Of a DNA stretch of 64,000 nt, positions 22,470-33,348 are shown one piece after another. Source of the DNA: Moniliella sp. 'wahieum' (Eukaryota; Basidiomycota; Moniliellomycetes; Moniliellales; Moniliellaceae); contig RSEE01000010.1 in the NCBI GenBank assembly GCA_003971905.1, forward strand, positions 1-64,000. Direction: 5' to 3'. Position 1 is the stretch's first letter; every line of letters starts with the position of its first letter. The notes under the pieces were generated by a model that saw only the letters and a program-made list of their open reading frames with translations, was not told the origin of the DNA and did not search any database. A program made the position numbers and the translations under genes.

Positions 22470-24126
22470 GGCCATTCCCTTCCCGCGCCGTGCCGCGCCG
22501 CCCGTGCCCCACTCCTCCCACCCCTCCCCTTCCTCACCTCCCTCCCAGCCCGCCCGTCCCCCGGTCCCACGCGTTTCCCGCCCGCCCTGATCAGTTGTTT
22601 TCTGTGTGATTTCTGACCTTTTTATGTTGCTGTGGTCCGGCTGTTTGTTCTGAGGCTGTTTGTTCTGAGGCTGTTTGTTCCGAGGCTGTTTGTTCTGACG
22701 GTGCTTATTCGACCAACGGTATACCCTCCTCGTTCTGGCATTGTTCCCGCTTACCTTTCCTGCATGATCCCCGTATTTGACCATTTTCTTCATGCCTCGA
22801 TACCAGCTTACTTGGTTCCACCTACCTCTTTCATCTCTCTCTTCGCATCAGTTGGCCCGGCTATACTCTTCTGTCTGGTTGCTTTCATCTCACCTTTTCG
22901 TTCTGCCCTTCAGGCCGCTGCTTACCGAAACCGCTTACCTCTTCCCCCCACCCTATTTTGTGTCTCTTTGATCGCCATGTTCATGGCGTCGTATCGCACC
23001 GTCGGCACATGAACCGCGGGCAGGCGCACCCGATGCATACCTGACATATATATGTCCTCATTGGGATCGACCAGGAGGGAGGCTAGGAGAGGGGAGGTGT
23101 TGGCCTTGGATCGATCGGTAGATTCCAGATTTCGGTGCAGCGAGGATAGGGATCCGCGTCCTCTCAAGCAAGTTTTCTGGGCCGATGATGATGTGCATCC
23201 TTGGGAGGCAGAGCCCTCTGGTCGAGTTCTACGTCGACTGAGGCCGGCAGCATGGCGCGGCAGACACGTTGCCCCAACGGCAACGGGCCGCTAGCTGGTG
23301 GGGTCGGACAATGGGAAGAGATGAGTGTAGCAGTAAAATCAGGTTGGGGAAGCTGGCCCCAAATTGCTTTTCCTGGTGGTGTGGGTCATGCTGGCTAATG
23401 CCATGCAGAACAGACATGCAAGCGCAATCGTCTACTCCCATATGATACAAGCGAACTCGGTTACCAACAGTACTACTTATCCGCCAGTGGGAACAGCTGA
23501 GAACGATCGACTTGGCCGCCGGACCACTCCTCACAGGCGCCTCGGGCGTGCTCATCGATCGCATCATGCGTGGTGCCGAGCGCGCGGGGCTGTGCAAGCG
23601 GCGGGGGCTAGCGTGGGGCGGCTGTGGCCTGCTGGGACGCGGTGGGCGCGGTGGATGTGACGGGGCGGTGACGGGCGCGGATGGTTTGACGGGCGCAGAG
23701 GTCGACCAAGAGGCTGGGAGGCGCGTGATCAACGTGATTTGCAATGTGTGGGTTGGACTGCTCTCGCCTGCTCTGGCTGCCCCCCTGCCGAGCGTAGCCA
23801 GCCATATGGCGTCCGCCGAGCAGGCTCCATCCGGCATCGATTCGATCAGGACACGCTGGCCATCACCCGGTCACTTGTGCCCGCCATGTGGCTCCGCCGG
23901 TAAGCGGCCACATCACCTCGGCCTGTGCGCTCCTCGGCTCGTGCTGGCGGCCGCCGGCACCAGCCACGCGCTCCCCACATCACCGTCCTCGCTGTCTCCC
24001 GCCCTCTCCCCCAATGCGCACCCGCAGCAACCGGAACGCGTAGCCTCCGAGCCTTCTTCTCTCCTCTCCTCCCCTCCTCCTCCTCCTCCTTCTCCTCCGC
24101 CATTCCCCGCCACTGCCGCCGCGGCC
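22470..24126. other. intergenic region upstream of the G-alpha gene
   Basis: Contains a four-copy 15-bp repeat (listed) and pyrimidine-rich DNA. A minus-strand stretch near 22.98-23.17 kb has good-looking amino-acid composition (LLVDPNEDIYMSGMH) but no clear start or domain. An open plus-strand frame runs into the G-alpha gene from 23512, but that part lacks family similarity and the MGC start at 24127 explains the protein better. Confidence 0.4.
22639..22698. repeat. four tandem copies of a 15-bp unit (GGCTGTTTGTTCTGA)
   Basis: Four consecutive 15-bp units, one with a single T-to-C change, 170 bp after the stop of the preceding gene. Confidence 0.95.
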
Positions 24127-25278
24127 ATGGGCTGCCTCCCCGTGCGTCCCTCGTCACTGCCTGCTGAGTTCGTCGCTGCCCCCGCTGACCCCCCCCCCCC
24201 CTCTCAGTCCTCACTCGATGTCCATGCAGCCGAGGCCCAAGCGCACAGCGATGCAAGAGATGCCCACCTCAGGCAACACTCCCCCGCCGAGCGCCCCGCC
24301 ATCAAGATCCTCTTGCTTGGCAGCGGCGACAGCGGCAAGTCCACCCTCGTCAGTCAGATCCGCCTCATCCATCGTGGGCCCTTTAGTCTGCACGAACGTC
24401 AGCTGTACAAAGAAGTCATCTTTTCGAACACTGTCCAGAGCATGGTGGCCATCGTGGATGCGATGCGGGCCCTCAACATCTCCCCTGCCACACCCCATGC
24501 CATCCGTGCTGCCGAATTCGTTTCCAGTATCAGCAAACGGATCGAGGCGCCTATTCTTCCGACCGGTATGGCGCAGGCCATCGCTGTCCTCTGGTCCGAC
24601 CCTGGGGTACAAGCCACCATTAGTCGCTCACGCGAGTTCCACCTAAGTGACTCGGCGCCGTATTACTTTGACGCTATTGGCCGCATCGGGGCAGAGGGAT
24701 ATATTCCGACGGACCAAGACGTGCTCCGCTCTCGTGTACAAACCACCGGGATCATGGAGGAGACGTTCAATCGACAATACCACGTACCGCATTGTCGACG
24801 TGGGTGGACAGCGATCCGAGCGGCGCAAGTGGATCCACTGCTTCGAAGCTGTCTCTGCCCTCTTCTTCCTTGCCGCCCTGTCGGAGTACGACCAAGCGCT
24901 GTACGAGGACGTCAAAGTGAACCGGATGCAAGAAGCCTTGACGCTCTTTGGGGCGATCTGCAACTCCCGCTGGCTGGAGCACTTCATCATCCTCTTCCTC
25001 AACAAACCGATCTGTTTCGGGCCAAGTTGCCCGTCGCACCCCCCAACGCTACTTTGACGACTATGTGCCGCTCCCAGTGTGGCGGTCTCGTCCGATGCCT
25101 CCTTCACTCATGCTTGCAACTTTTTCGCCACCAAATTCACCGCTCTGAATCGGTACGAAAACAGGACGATCCACACCTATTACACCTGCGCCACCGACAC
25201 CAACCAAATCACCCTGTGTTTCAATCGGTGCGAGATAGCATTACACGGGCCAGTTTGCAGCAAGTGGGTCTGCTTTGA
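24127..25278 (+). CDS. heterotrimeric G-protein alpha subunit
   Basis: A membrane-attached GTPase that relays receptor signals. The ATG at 24127 gives MGCLPV, with Gly2 and Cys3 as myristoylation and palmitoylation sites. The P-loop is GSGDSGKST (Asp replaces the usual Glu). Switch I is RVQTTGI with the catalytic Arg, switch II is DVGGQRSERRKW with the catalytic Gln, then LNKTDLF (G4) and TCATDT (G5). It ends with SLQQVGLL and TGA at 25276-25278, without the Cys at -4 of Gi-type subunits. A Pro/Ser/His-rich insert of about 35 residues precedes the P-loop. Frame slips occur after MEETF, inside LNKTD (one A missing), in VAPPQRYF (one C missing) and near TNQI. About 383 residues; the family norm is about 350. 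Confidence 0.93.
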   Translation: MGCLPVRPSSLPAEFVAAPADPPPPSQSSLDVHAAEAQAHSDARDAHLRQHSPAERPAIKILLLGSGDSGKSTLVSQIRLIHRGPFSLHERQLYKEVIFSNTVQSMVAIVDAMRALNISPATPHAIRAAEFVSSISKRIEAPILPTGMAQAIAVLWSDPGVQATISRSREFHLSDSAPYYFDAIGRIGAEGYIPTDQDVLRSRVQTTGIMEETFNRQYHVPHCRRGWTAIRAAQVDPLLRSCLCPLLPCRPVGVRPSAVRGRQSEPDARSLDALWGDLQLPLAGALHHPLPQQTDLFRAKLPVAPPNATLTTMCRSQCGGLVRCLLHSCLQLFRHQIHRSESVRKQDDPHLLHLRHRHQPNHPVFQSVRDSITRASLQQVGLL

Positions 25279-26457
25279 CATGCGTTCCCTCTTCATTCCC
25301 GTTCTGCTGCATCTGCCTCCCTGCACTTACCTTCGATGACAAGCTTCTTTCACCGCATCGCTCTCTCTCGCCTCGCCTTCAACGCTCCGCCACCTCCATC
25401 CTGCGGGCCTCTCTTCCTTTTGTGTACGAAGAGAGGGCCTGTCTAATACCCAACAGCCCCAACCATCTCCTTATCATCTCTCTCATGACGTCGTCGCCTT
25501 GTCAACCGTCGCGTTTTAGTATCATATCGTTCACCAAAAGTTGTCTCCATCTCGATTGGCGAGAGAGGATCGACGCTCACCGGCTCTCCAGGCATATCAT
25601 ATCCCTCGCATGGCACTGGTACGCATTTGTATGTTTCCCCCTAGTGCATTGAGGACTGAGTCGTAAGACTCGTCAAGGACTCTGTGGTCGTCCGGGCTTC
25701 ATGTGCTGAAGAACCTCGTGAACTGTACGAGACATCTATAATTGAAGAGAATAGCCGTGTATGGTAGTGTGTTGCGAGTGGAGCCAATGCATATAACCAT
25801 AGGCTGCATTGGCACGGAACGATATCAGCATGGTAAGATGGATCTCAGGAGGAGGACATGGAGGGCTATACTGATAAGGAATGATTGATGGAATGGGAAA
25901 GAGGCCATGCATATGCATCCATATGTGTCAGAGATAAGGGGCTATGCGAGCATGATATCACGCACGGCATAAGTGGAATTGGAAGAAGAATAGTCCAAGA
26001 CTTCGAGACAGGGTCTAGAACAGATCTCAGGTTTGACCACATTCATCCCACCCCTGGTGACTGCGTGACCGTGTTTGAGCTTGATCGGAGGATGCAGAGC
26101 ATGAGTAGAATGCACAAAGAGGCGCTAGGAAGAGGGACTCGCCTGTACAGGAACAACAAAATGCCGCGGGCATTGACCACATGAAAGAAAAAAAGTCCAT
26201 GATGTCAAAGACGAGAGTAACAGCGTGATGATTGCGTCGTGGGGGATGTTAACGCGATGACAAAGGCCTACGGAGAGAAGAAGATAGAGGGAGGAGGTGA
26301 TGGATCTATTCCAAAAGAGGAGCCCGTTAGGGGCAGAACATAGGGGAGAGTCGGATAGAACAGCGCGATGCGTGATGCGTGATCAGCTGCATGCATGATG
26401 ACGCTGACAGGGGAGAATGTGAGGGGCCTGTGCTGCAACCAGGAGAGGTGTGGGTGT
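25279..26457. other. intergenic, convergent 3' ends
   Basis: Lies between the G-alpha stop and the stop of the minus-strand C2H2 gene. One ORF of 99 codons (about 25885-26184, +) has unremarkable composition and no domain; I do not call it a gene. No repeats stand out. Confidence 0.45.
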
Positions 26458-27432
26458 CTAGTCGAGTTCAAAGAGGTTGGGAACGAGGTTCCGGATAACA
26501 GCTCGAACTTCATCAGATAAAATCTCCCTTTCTTGTTGAGATGTTGACGCTTGATATGCCGCCGGAGTTCATACTTGTGGTAAAACTTGCAAGCACAGTA
26601 TGAAACTGGGCACACCTGGCTACGAGAACGTCTTGGTCCGTGGACATCACGGATATGAGCATTTCTGTTGGATGCCCGCGTAAATGTCTGCGGACACTTA
26701 GTGCATGTGACGCGACCGCCGTGAGACTTCTTGGATTGAGACCGTTTCGGTTTCTTGCGGCCAGGCTTCTTTGTCGCCCCCGGGCCGGAGGGACTCGTGT
26801 CGATACCCGGTGATGACGGTTGAGTGAGGCCAAGGTCACCTTCTGATGTGGCAGATGTCGTAGTAGAGTCGTACCCAACGGTTTCAGCCAAACTATAGGA
26901 AGGGTCATGGCCATGCGGCCAAGAGGGCAGAAGCGGAGCTGGTGCCACTAGATCTCCATGTGCGGCATGTCCTGATCTAATGTCACCTTTAGGTTCAGCC
27001 TCTTCGGGATGGTGCTCGATCCCAGTGGGGGCAATGTTGCCTTGCAAACTGGTGTCGACGTTCAGACAGCCAATGAGCAATCCAATACCGACGGCGGGGA
27101 GGGTGGCACCTCAGGGGTAGCGGCATTGTGACTTGCGATCTACTCAAGGTCCGGCCATCCCAAAAAGGAAAATTTGAATATGCTTTGCTCTCCCAGAGGG
27201 TTCTGGGTGCTCTGCAAAGATGGGTTGAACGATTGAACCATCAAATTGCTAGTGGAAGCGTCACTTGGAGGCAACAGCGGTTGGGCCGAGATTGTAGCAC
27301 TGAACGGAACCGTTTCGGCAGCCATCTGGTTCAGAGGCGGTAACGTTCGATCGGTTGAATCATCATGAGACCCGAAGTGATGTCAACGTCAGCGTAGGTT
27401 CCGGGGATGTTGCTAATAGTAGTAGCGGCCAT
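26458..27432 (-). CDS. C2H2 zinc-finger protein, paralogue A
   Basis: A probable sequence-specific DNA-binding protein. The ATG at 27432-27430 begins MAATTTISNIPGTYADVDI. A Pro/Ser-rich region leads to a basic patch (KKPGRKKPKRSQSKKS) that could serve nuclear import. Two zinc fingers follow: CTKCPQTFTRASNRNAHIRDVH, then one with C-x4-C and H-x4-H spacing (CPVSYC...HIKRQH). The natural end is LSDEVRAVIRNLVPNLFELD with TAG at 26460-26458. Restoring one G in a GGG run after HLNKK joins it to the fingers. Other slips lie near 27340 and 27100. Its fingers and C-terminus match the gene at 33349-34940, so the two are paralogues. Confidence 0.8.
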
Positions 27433-28980
27433 GGTTCCGATGGAGGAGGTTGCGTTGAAGTCGAATGGCCTCTCATTTGGTGGTGGGGGAGAATGGGTTA
27501 ATTATATATGGCGTTGCGGTCGGAGGTAGGTGTTTTGAAGTGTCTACTATAGATTGACATGTGACACGAGGGTATAACAATAATGAAGAGGCAGCGCTGT
27601 ACGAAAAGATAGAATCTATGCACCATGATGCGCTGCCAATGCTATCCAGCTTTCCCCTAATGTCAGGCACAATGTGTGGCGCTACGGTTTGACGCCTCAC
27701 GAGGAACAGTAGAGAGCAAAGCATCTTGTAAAGATCATCGATCACACTCCTGTCCGATGCCAAGCCCTCTTCTTCCGTGGGAAGAGGGGTGACCGTCGAA
27801 TAAGGGCAGGAGAGAGAAATAATTTGAAATGTTCTCCCCCCCGCGGATTTAATGGCCATCTCATCGCCCTCTCAACACGCCCCTTATTCGAAACATCTCC
27901 CCTTCTTCTCTACGCATCGCACACTTGACACTAAGTGCGGCTCCCAAATATAGGCTGTTTTTCACTGCCTAGATCTACACAACCTACTATGATGCACATG
28001 TGACATGCACGTCATTGCCGTCTTCAAACCTTCTTGAACGCTCGTCTTGCTTTCCACTATAGTTTCACTAGTGTTGGTGTACGATGCATGATGCTTGATG
28101 GGGACAGTACGCCAAACTCCGGATCTGTCTATCAACACAGACTGTAGTAGTTTTGACTTTGTCGTATACTACAACTGTTGGGACACGTTTCAGAGGGCGC
28201 GTTTTGCCTTTTCCGATAGTGTCACACGGCCTTCCTCTTTTTGATGAGTGTGGTATTGTGCCTCAGCGCCCTCTGTTCGGTTACCATATAGATGCTTGCC
28301 TTCATCCAGTCAGCGGCGCGACTTTGTTGTTAGAGCACTGTATTCAGCCTCTCTCTCAGTCCTCTCTTCGGTATTGCGCACATGGCCTTCTCATTCAGGT
28401 CGACTGCGCGAAAATGACGTCTGTGGCTTGCCAATAAGGTATGCATCTTAAGCGTGAGTCCTCTTTTCCGGGCGTCCACGACTCAGTAGTGATTTTTTTC
28501 TGTCACCTACTAAGCAATACGTTCTAACCCCGCATTCACACTATTAAACTCTCTGTAATTGGTACATCGCCCATACTTGTAATTGGTATACATCGCTCAT
28601 ACTCGTGTCTCTTCTGTCTGTCGCATGTATTACGCGCTTTTCTGCCATAGCGGCAACCCCTTTCTCTCTCTTTGTCCTTCAACCGGAGAAAGGGAACGTC
28701 GTCGCTCCCCCTATAGACCCCCCCCCCCTTAATTTGTGCTCTATTTTCTTCCAACCTGAATGTATAGGATGTATAGGGAAAAAAGAGAGGAGATGGTGAT
28801 GACCCGTAATAGGTTTTACTATATTCCTATTCCCTTTCGGTACCGTCCGAATCAGAGGACACGTTGTGGGTACAAAGTCGGTAGACCCTCCGCGGCTAAT
28901 GCATTCATGCAGTTGTGTGTCGGCCAGCAATCGTTCATCATTCTGGCCCGTCGGCTGCGATCAGGTTGAGCAGGCCATGC
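26930..28980. repeat. segmental duplication, copy 1
   Basis: This block resembles 30620-32960 in the same orientation at a spacing of about 3.7-4.0 kb. Matching landmarks are GGCAATGTTGCCTTGCAA (27029 versus 30733 region), ACAAGATGCTTTGCTC read on the minus strand (about 27715 versus 31635), TCTCATCGCCCTCTCAA (27859 versus 31799) and TTCATCCAGTCAGC (28300 versus 32290). Identity is patchy with indels, so the duplication is not recent. Confidence 0.7.
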
Positions 28981-29410
28981 GGATATAAACAGTTAGTACT
29001 TCTGTCCCATTTCACTATACTACACTAATCACTGCGGTATAACCATATGCAACGCACCTGTCGACCACCACTCGCCTACTGAAACAAACACAGCTTTTTC
29101 ATCTTCCGCCAAGCGGGCGCGCTCTCCGCAGAGGCCGGTTACTTTCTGTCACGGGCAGGCTCCGCCAGGGGGCGAGCCCCTGTACGGGTACAATCCCTTA
29201 GAGGTCCAAACTGCCCACTCACCGCATGTTGTATGGTCGTGGTGCTTAGGCTTGTTGGTCAATCCGACGAGGGAATCCAAGTGGGCTATATCGACAAGGA
29301 TATGAGGCCTATCATGTTGGGGCGATGCCTCAATCACGCCATCCTCTACGTGATAGGCATCACTACTCTTACCCGCCCGGACGCTCCCTCAGCTCCGCGG
29401 TACCCTCAGC
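27433..29410. other. upstream region of C2H2 gene A, no gene called
   Basis: Holds the promoter side of gene A and the rest of the duplicated block. A minus-strand ORF (27473-27859, 128 codons) ends 41 bp upstream of the gene A start, but its duplicate partner near 31.6-31.8 kb does not keep the frame, so it is probably leader or promoter DNA. Confidence 0.45.
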
Positions 29411-29419
29411 TATATAAGG
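29411..29419 (+). promoter_or_regulatory. TATA box-like TATATAAGG
   Basis: A good TATA match on the plus strand, followed 22 bp later by an ATG at 29441 that opens the uncertain frame described next. Confidence 0.35.
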
Positions 29420-29440
29420 CCTTTCCCTTCTCATAGCCTC

Positions 29441-30491
29441 ATGTACCTCTCCTCAGAACCACATCCTCCATTCCACTCTTCCTTCAGCATCTCATCTGCG
29501 CATAGCACGGAGACGCGGCGGATTATGAGGCGAAGCTGCGTCGGTACTGGCCGGGGCATTAGTAACGTGTTGGAGACGGTGGAAGAAGCAGAGGGGGACA
29601 AAAACATTCCCAGCCTTGGACCGTTGAAGCGGGGCCCGAATTTGGAGCTGGGACTGATGGTAATAGGAATGAAAGCTCTGCAGAGTTGAGTTTTCGGACA
29701 CTGCGCGGCTGGTAATGTGGAGCTGAGATGGGGGCAACAAAGATGAGGAGGAGTTGCCTGTACCACACATACGGATTGACAAAGGTGAAGACGCCACAAT
29801 AATAGATTGGCGAAGATAAGAGGAGCGCGGCCCACTTTGGAGAAGTTGCACGCTGTTAGCGTCGGTTGGCGTACCGAAATGGCATTCATGGGGACAAGAT
29901 ACAGGCATATTACTGCCCAGGCAGCAGAGTTTTCGGAAGAAGACACAATTGGTCTCGCATTCAACTTGCGCAAGTGCATCATCAAAAGTGATTAGTGCCA
30001 TATTCCTCCGACGAGGTCCTGGGTACTTATATTGCGTGGGCGGAGAGGGGGATTCTGAAATGCCTTTTGATGCCATCATCTTTCAGGGAGGCCTCGTATT
30101 GGGACGGTACTATACTCACGGACCATCGGCTCCTTACCATGTGCTAATTTGCGCGCATGAGCATGTGCAAGTGCGGTGCAGTGTTCTCGCTTGAGCACAT
30201 GATGAGACTTGCACACCGCACTACCCAGTCCAAGTTTTTGGTAAATTGCATGAGACGGTTCGGGAACCCATTCTCTTGCTCATGTACTCCATTCCCGACA
30301 TCCACATCCACAAAAAGCCTGGTGTGGAGGAGAGAACGAGACAGGGAGGGCGTGGGAGGAAGGCGAGATGTGTTTACTGGCTACCGATTGATAGAAACTG
30401 GAGCATTCAGAAGATGATTGCGAGAATGAAGGTGGATCATGCGTTGCGGGACGCGTGCACCAGACACGATAGAATCGCAGCGTCTTTTTGA
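29441..30491 (+). other. possible hypothetical gene or gene remnant
   Basis: Consecutive plus-strand segments in changing frames have protein-like composition: an 82-codon ORF from the ATG at 29441, then AEFSEEDTIGLAFNLRKC near 29.93 kb, FLRRGPGYLYCVGG near 30.02 kb and HETVREPILLLMYSIPDI near 30.25-30.31 kb. There is no known domain, and the opposite strand is also open (29492-30079). I list it only because a TATA box precedes it. Confidence 0.22.
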
Positions 30492-30549
30492 ACCCCCGTG
30501 TCAAGGATCTGCTCCGACAGTTGGACCAAGGGGAATGCGACAAGATCAC

Positions 30550-31100
30550 GACATGTCCACCACGTGAGCACCCCAAATGCAACAGAACGGTATCTGCATG
30601 CAGACATCCAGTGCATGCGGCTCGCCGGCTGGTGCCATTGAACATCCATGTGTGCGGCATGGCTTGATCCAAGGGCAACATTGTATTATTCCTCCTCTTT
30701 TCCCGCGAAATCGCGGTACCAATGGGAGCAACGTTGCCTTGCAACGCGACATTGACATTCAATGGGGGACAGAGTTGCACAGGGGGTGCTGCATTGCCCT
30801 TGCGACCCCACCATGGCTCTGTTGTCGATGAAGTGACCCATTGGGTTCGCTTGGCTCTTCCGCGGGCTCCCGCTAGAGCTGGTGTTGTCGACGTTTTGGC
30901 GAAGCTACCGCTGTAGGGTAACCTCTTCGGTAAGGGATGGATCCATCTTGGTGGTCATCAGGTTCGGAAGCGTGTTGATGTCAATGACACTGCAGGTACC
31001 ATAGGCGATGCTTTTTAGTGTACTGTAGATGCAGTCCCGGTTGTGGTGCGATGGAGGAGGTTTTACCTTGAAGCGGAGTGACTGGAGTGACATCCCAACC
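30550..31100 (-). pseudogene. truncated copy of the C2H2 gene (copy B)
   Basis: Read on the minus strand this matches the 5' half of paralogue A: AYGTCSVIDINTLPNLM corresponds to the PGTYADVDITSGLMM start, and NVALQGNVAPIG to NVDTSLQGNIAPTG. The two zinc fingers and the basic patch that should follow at about 30.1-30.5 kb are absent. In-frame stops are present. It is best read as a 3'-truncated relic inside the second copy of the segmental duplication. Confidence 0.6.
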
Positions 31101-32960
31101 CGTTTCAGGGGAGAAAGGGCCACTTTTTATTAAAAGGCGCTGGCCGCTGCAGAGGTGGATGGGTATGTTGAGTTGGGTGGCTCGTGCTTTGGCCAATGTC
31201 CCTTCAGTTCCTCCTCAGGCCTAGGAGTTCCGCTGTTTTCCCTCTCCTGTTTTCCCCCTGTCCCGCAGCTTAGCCCCTGAGCGCGACTCGCTGCTGGATG
31301 TTCCTCTCTGCAGGCATTGCTGGTTGCCACATCACTAACCACACCAGTGCGATTGCATCACCCTCGAGGACCATCAGGACTCCAGTAGGTCTCATCAGGC
31401 TCAGGCCTCAGGGCAAATATGATGACTATATGAGTAGCGTGGGAGTGTTCTCCTACACAATTATAGTGAGGCCGTAATGAGGCTGCCCTGAGGAGGCAGA
31501 GTGATACAAAGCAACTAGATGCATCACCATGTATCAGGCATCATGCATCATGTGCTCTACCAATGCCTTCCGCCCTCCCCCCCTATAGCATCTTGCGTGT
31601 GTGGCGCTACAGTTGACACGTAATAGGAAGAGTAGAGCAAAGCATCTTGTAAAAATCAAGCTCCTCTGTCAACATACGTTGTCAACAGAAGTGAAGCTAT
31701 ATAGTGAAGCCCTCTTGATCCGTGGCTGATGTGACCAAATATGGGCAACGGAGATATACCGTGTTATCATCCCCAGTAGGCATTATTAAGGCTCTTCATC
31801 TCATCGCCCTCTCAATATCTCTACTCGTGAAACATGCCCCGCTTTTATCGATCATCTCTATTAAACACTGTATATATACAGTACAGTGCGGCTCCGAACG
31901 GCGTGGTTTGTCTCCGCCGAAGTATATACACACCTGATATATGTTCGACACATTTGCGCTATGCTGCATGAGCGTGACGCCCCCATGCCGTCCTGGATTA
32001 TCGATTACCCTTTCAACGACTTCTTGAACACGCGTTTCCGTCCCATTCTCTTTGTGGTCGTTCTCAGTTCTTACTCTAAAATTTGTGTACAATACATGAT
32101 GCTCTTGAAGGCGACGGTGCGCCCCTCTCCGGTTCCGTCTAACCCAGACTTTTGGCGTTGTCGGACTATAGTTCTAACAAAAGGCAAATTTCAGTGCGTT
32201 GTGTTTTCCCATGTCACATGGTCCCCTTCCGACTATCGGAGGGTTAGCGCCCTCTCACAGCTCTGTTCTAGTAGTAGGAGTATAGGGGCTTGTCTTCATC
32301 CAGTCAGCAGCGCGACTTCGATAGAACGATATATCGAAACAAACCCATTTTTCAGTCCTCTCTCGGCGAGGAAGCCATCAAGTCGCGCCTACACGAAGAT
32401 GACGCACGTGGCAGCACTTCCACATAGCCTCTTGTAGTTGTAAGTCATCACACATTTTACCAGGGTCACTATCAGTATCACTGGTGAGTTGTCTATTTCA
32501 AACTACTCCCGCCACACCTCTCGCTCCATTGCCACGGTAGTACTAAACTCGGTGTGTGTGGTGTACATTGCCCACACTTGTGTCGCTGCCTGTGTCGCTG
32601 CTGCCTGTGTCACACGCCTTTCTGCCGTCGTGGCAATCTCTTTTCTCTTCAGGCTTCACTCTTCGGAATGGAACGTCGTCGCTCTCGCCATAATGCTCCC
32701 CCTTTCCCCTATTTTCGGAAAATATTTCCGAAATATAGGGGGGAAGAACGTGTGACCATGTGACCGGTGATGATCCCCGTGGGGTGTGGGTTATTAGTAT
32801 GCCTACCGACTAGCGACTCCTTTCGGTGTCGACGCCAGTGAGATCGGAGAAAAGTGGTTACAGGGCCTCCGGCTAATGTATTCATGATTCATGCAACCAA
32901 GTATGTCCGCTAGCAATCATTCTGAGGGGGCTGAGATCAAGCTCAGAGATTGTCATGCAT
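30620..32960. repeat. segmental duplication, copy 2
   Basis: Partner of 26930-28980, same orientation; see that entry for the shared landmarks. The unit includes the 5' half of a C2H2 gene, its upstream region and about 1 kb further upstream. Confidence 0.7.
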
Positions 32961-33348
32961 CATGCATCATGTGATGGCATGCGTGTTGTGAACGTTAAAC
33001 GCGCCAAGACACAGTTACAGTACTAGTACTCTCTCCCACATATACGCTAACATCATGGAGTAGTATAGCGACCCTTTCGTCGTCCACTACTCTTCCCTAA
33101 CATATATGGCAGTCGTGCCTCATTTTATCTTACAACAAATCTTCTCCCCTTTCCCACCCTCCTCCCTCCCACCACCTTTTATATCTTGAATCGTCCTCTT
33201 TTATACTCGCTTTTTGGACGGCATGTTGGGCTTGGTTCCAACGACAACCTGATTGTCAACCCTCCTGTGGTGAGTGCTATTTCTGAAGGTAATGGGAGCA
33301 AGGCACCTCAGGCACCAGGGCCTGACGGTATCGATCGGGGGATCGAGC
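31101..33348. other. spacer between C2H2 copies, no gene called
   Basis: Mostly the second copy of the duplicated block plus the upstream region of gene C. A 183-codon plus-strand ORF (31886-32437) has no domain and is not conserved in the matching part of copy 1. GATGCATCATG words near 31.5 and 32.95 kb belong to the palindromic repeat vocabulary. Confidence 0.45.
31185..31300. repeat. dispersed repeat, copy 1 (partner at 35180-35285)
   Basis: Shares GCTTTGGCCAATGT, CTTCAGTTCCTCCTCAGGCC and GGAGTTCCG with 35180-35285 in the same order and orientation, followed by similar pyrimidine-rich DNA and GCGACTCG. Confidence 0.75.

Noticed and set aside
23512-24126. N-terminal extension of the G-alpha frame by about 200 codons
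   Set aside because: The extension begins at a non-ATG codon and shows no family similarity. MGC at 24127 supplies the expected lipidation signal.
31886-32437. 183-codon ORF as a gene
   Set aside because: No domain, and the matching part of the duplicated block does not keep the frame.
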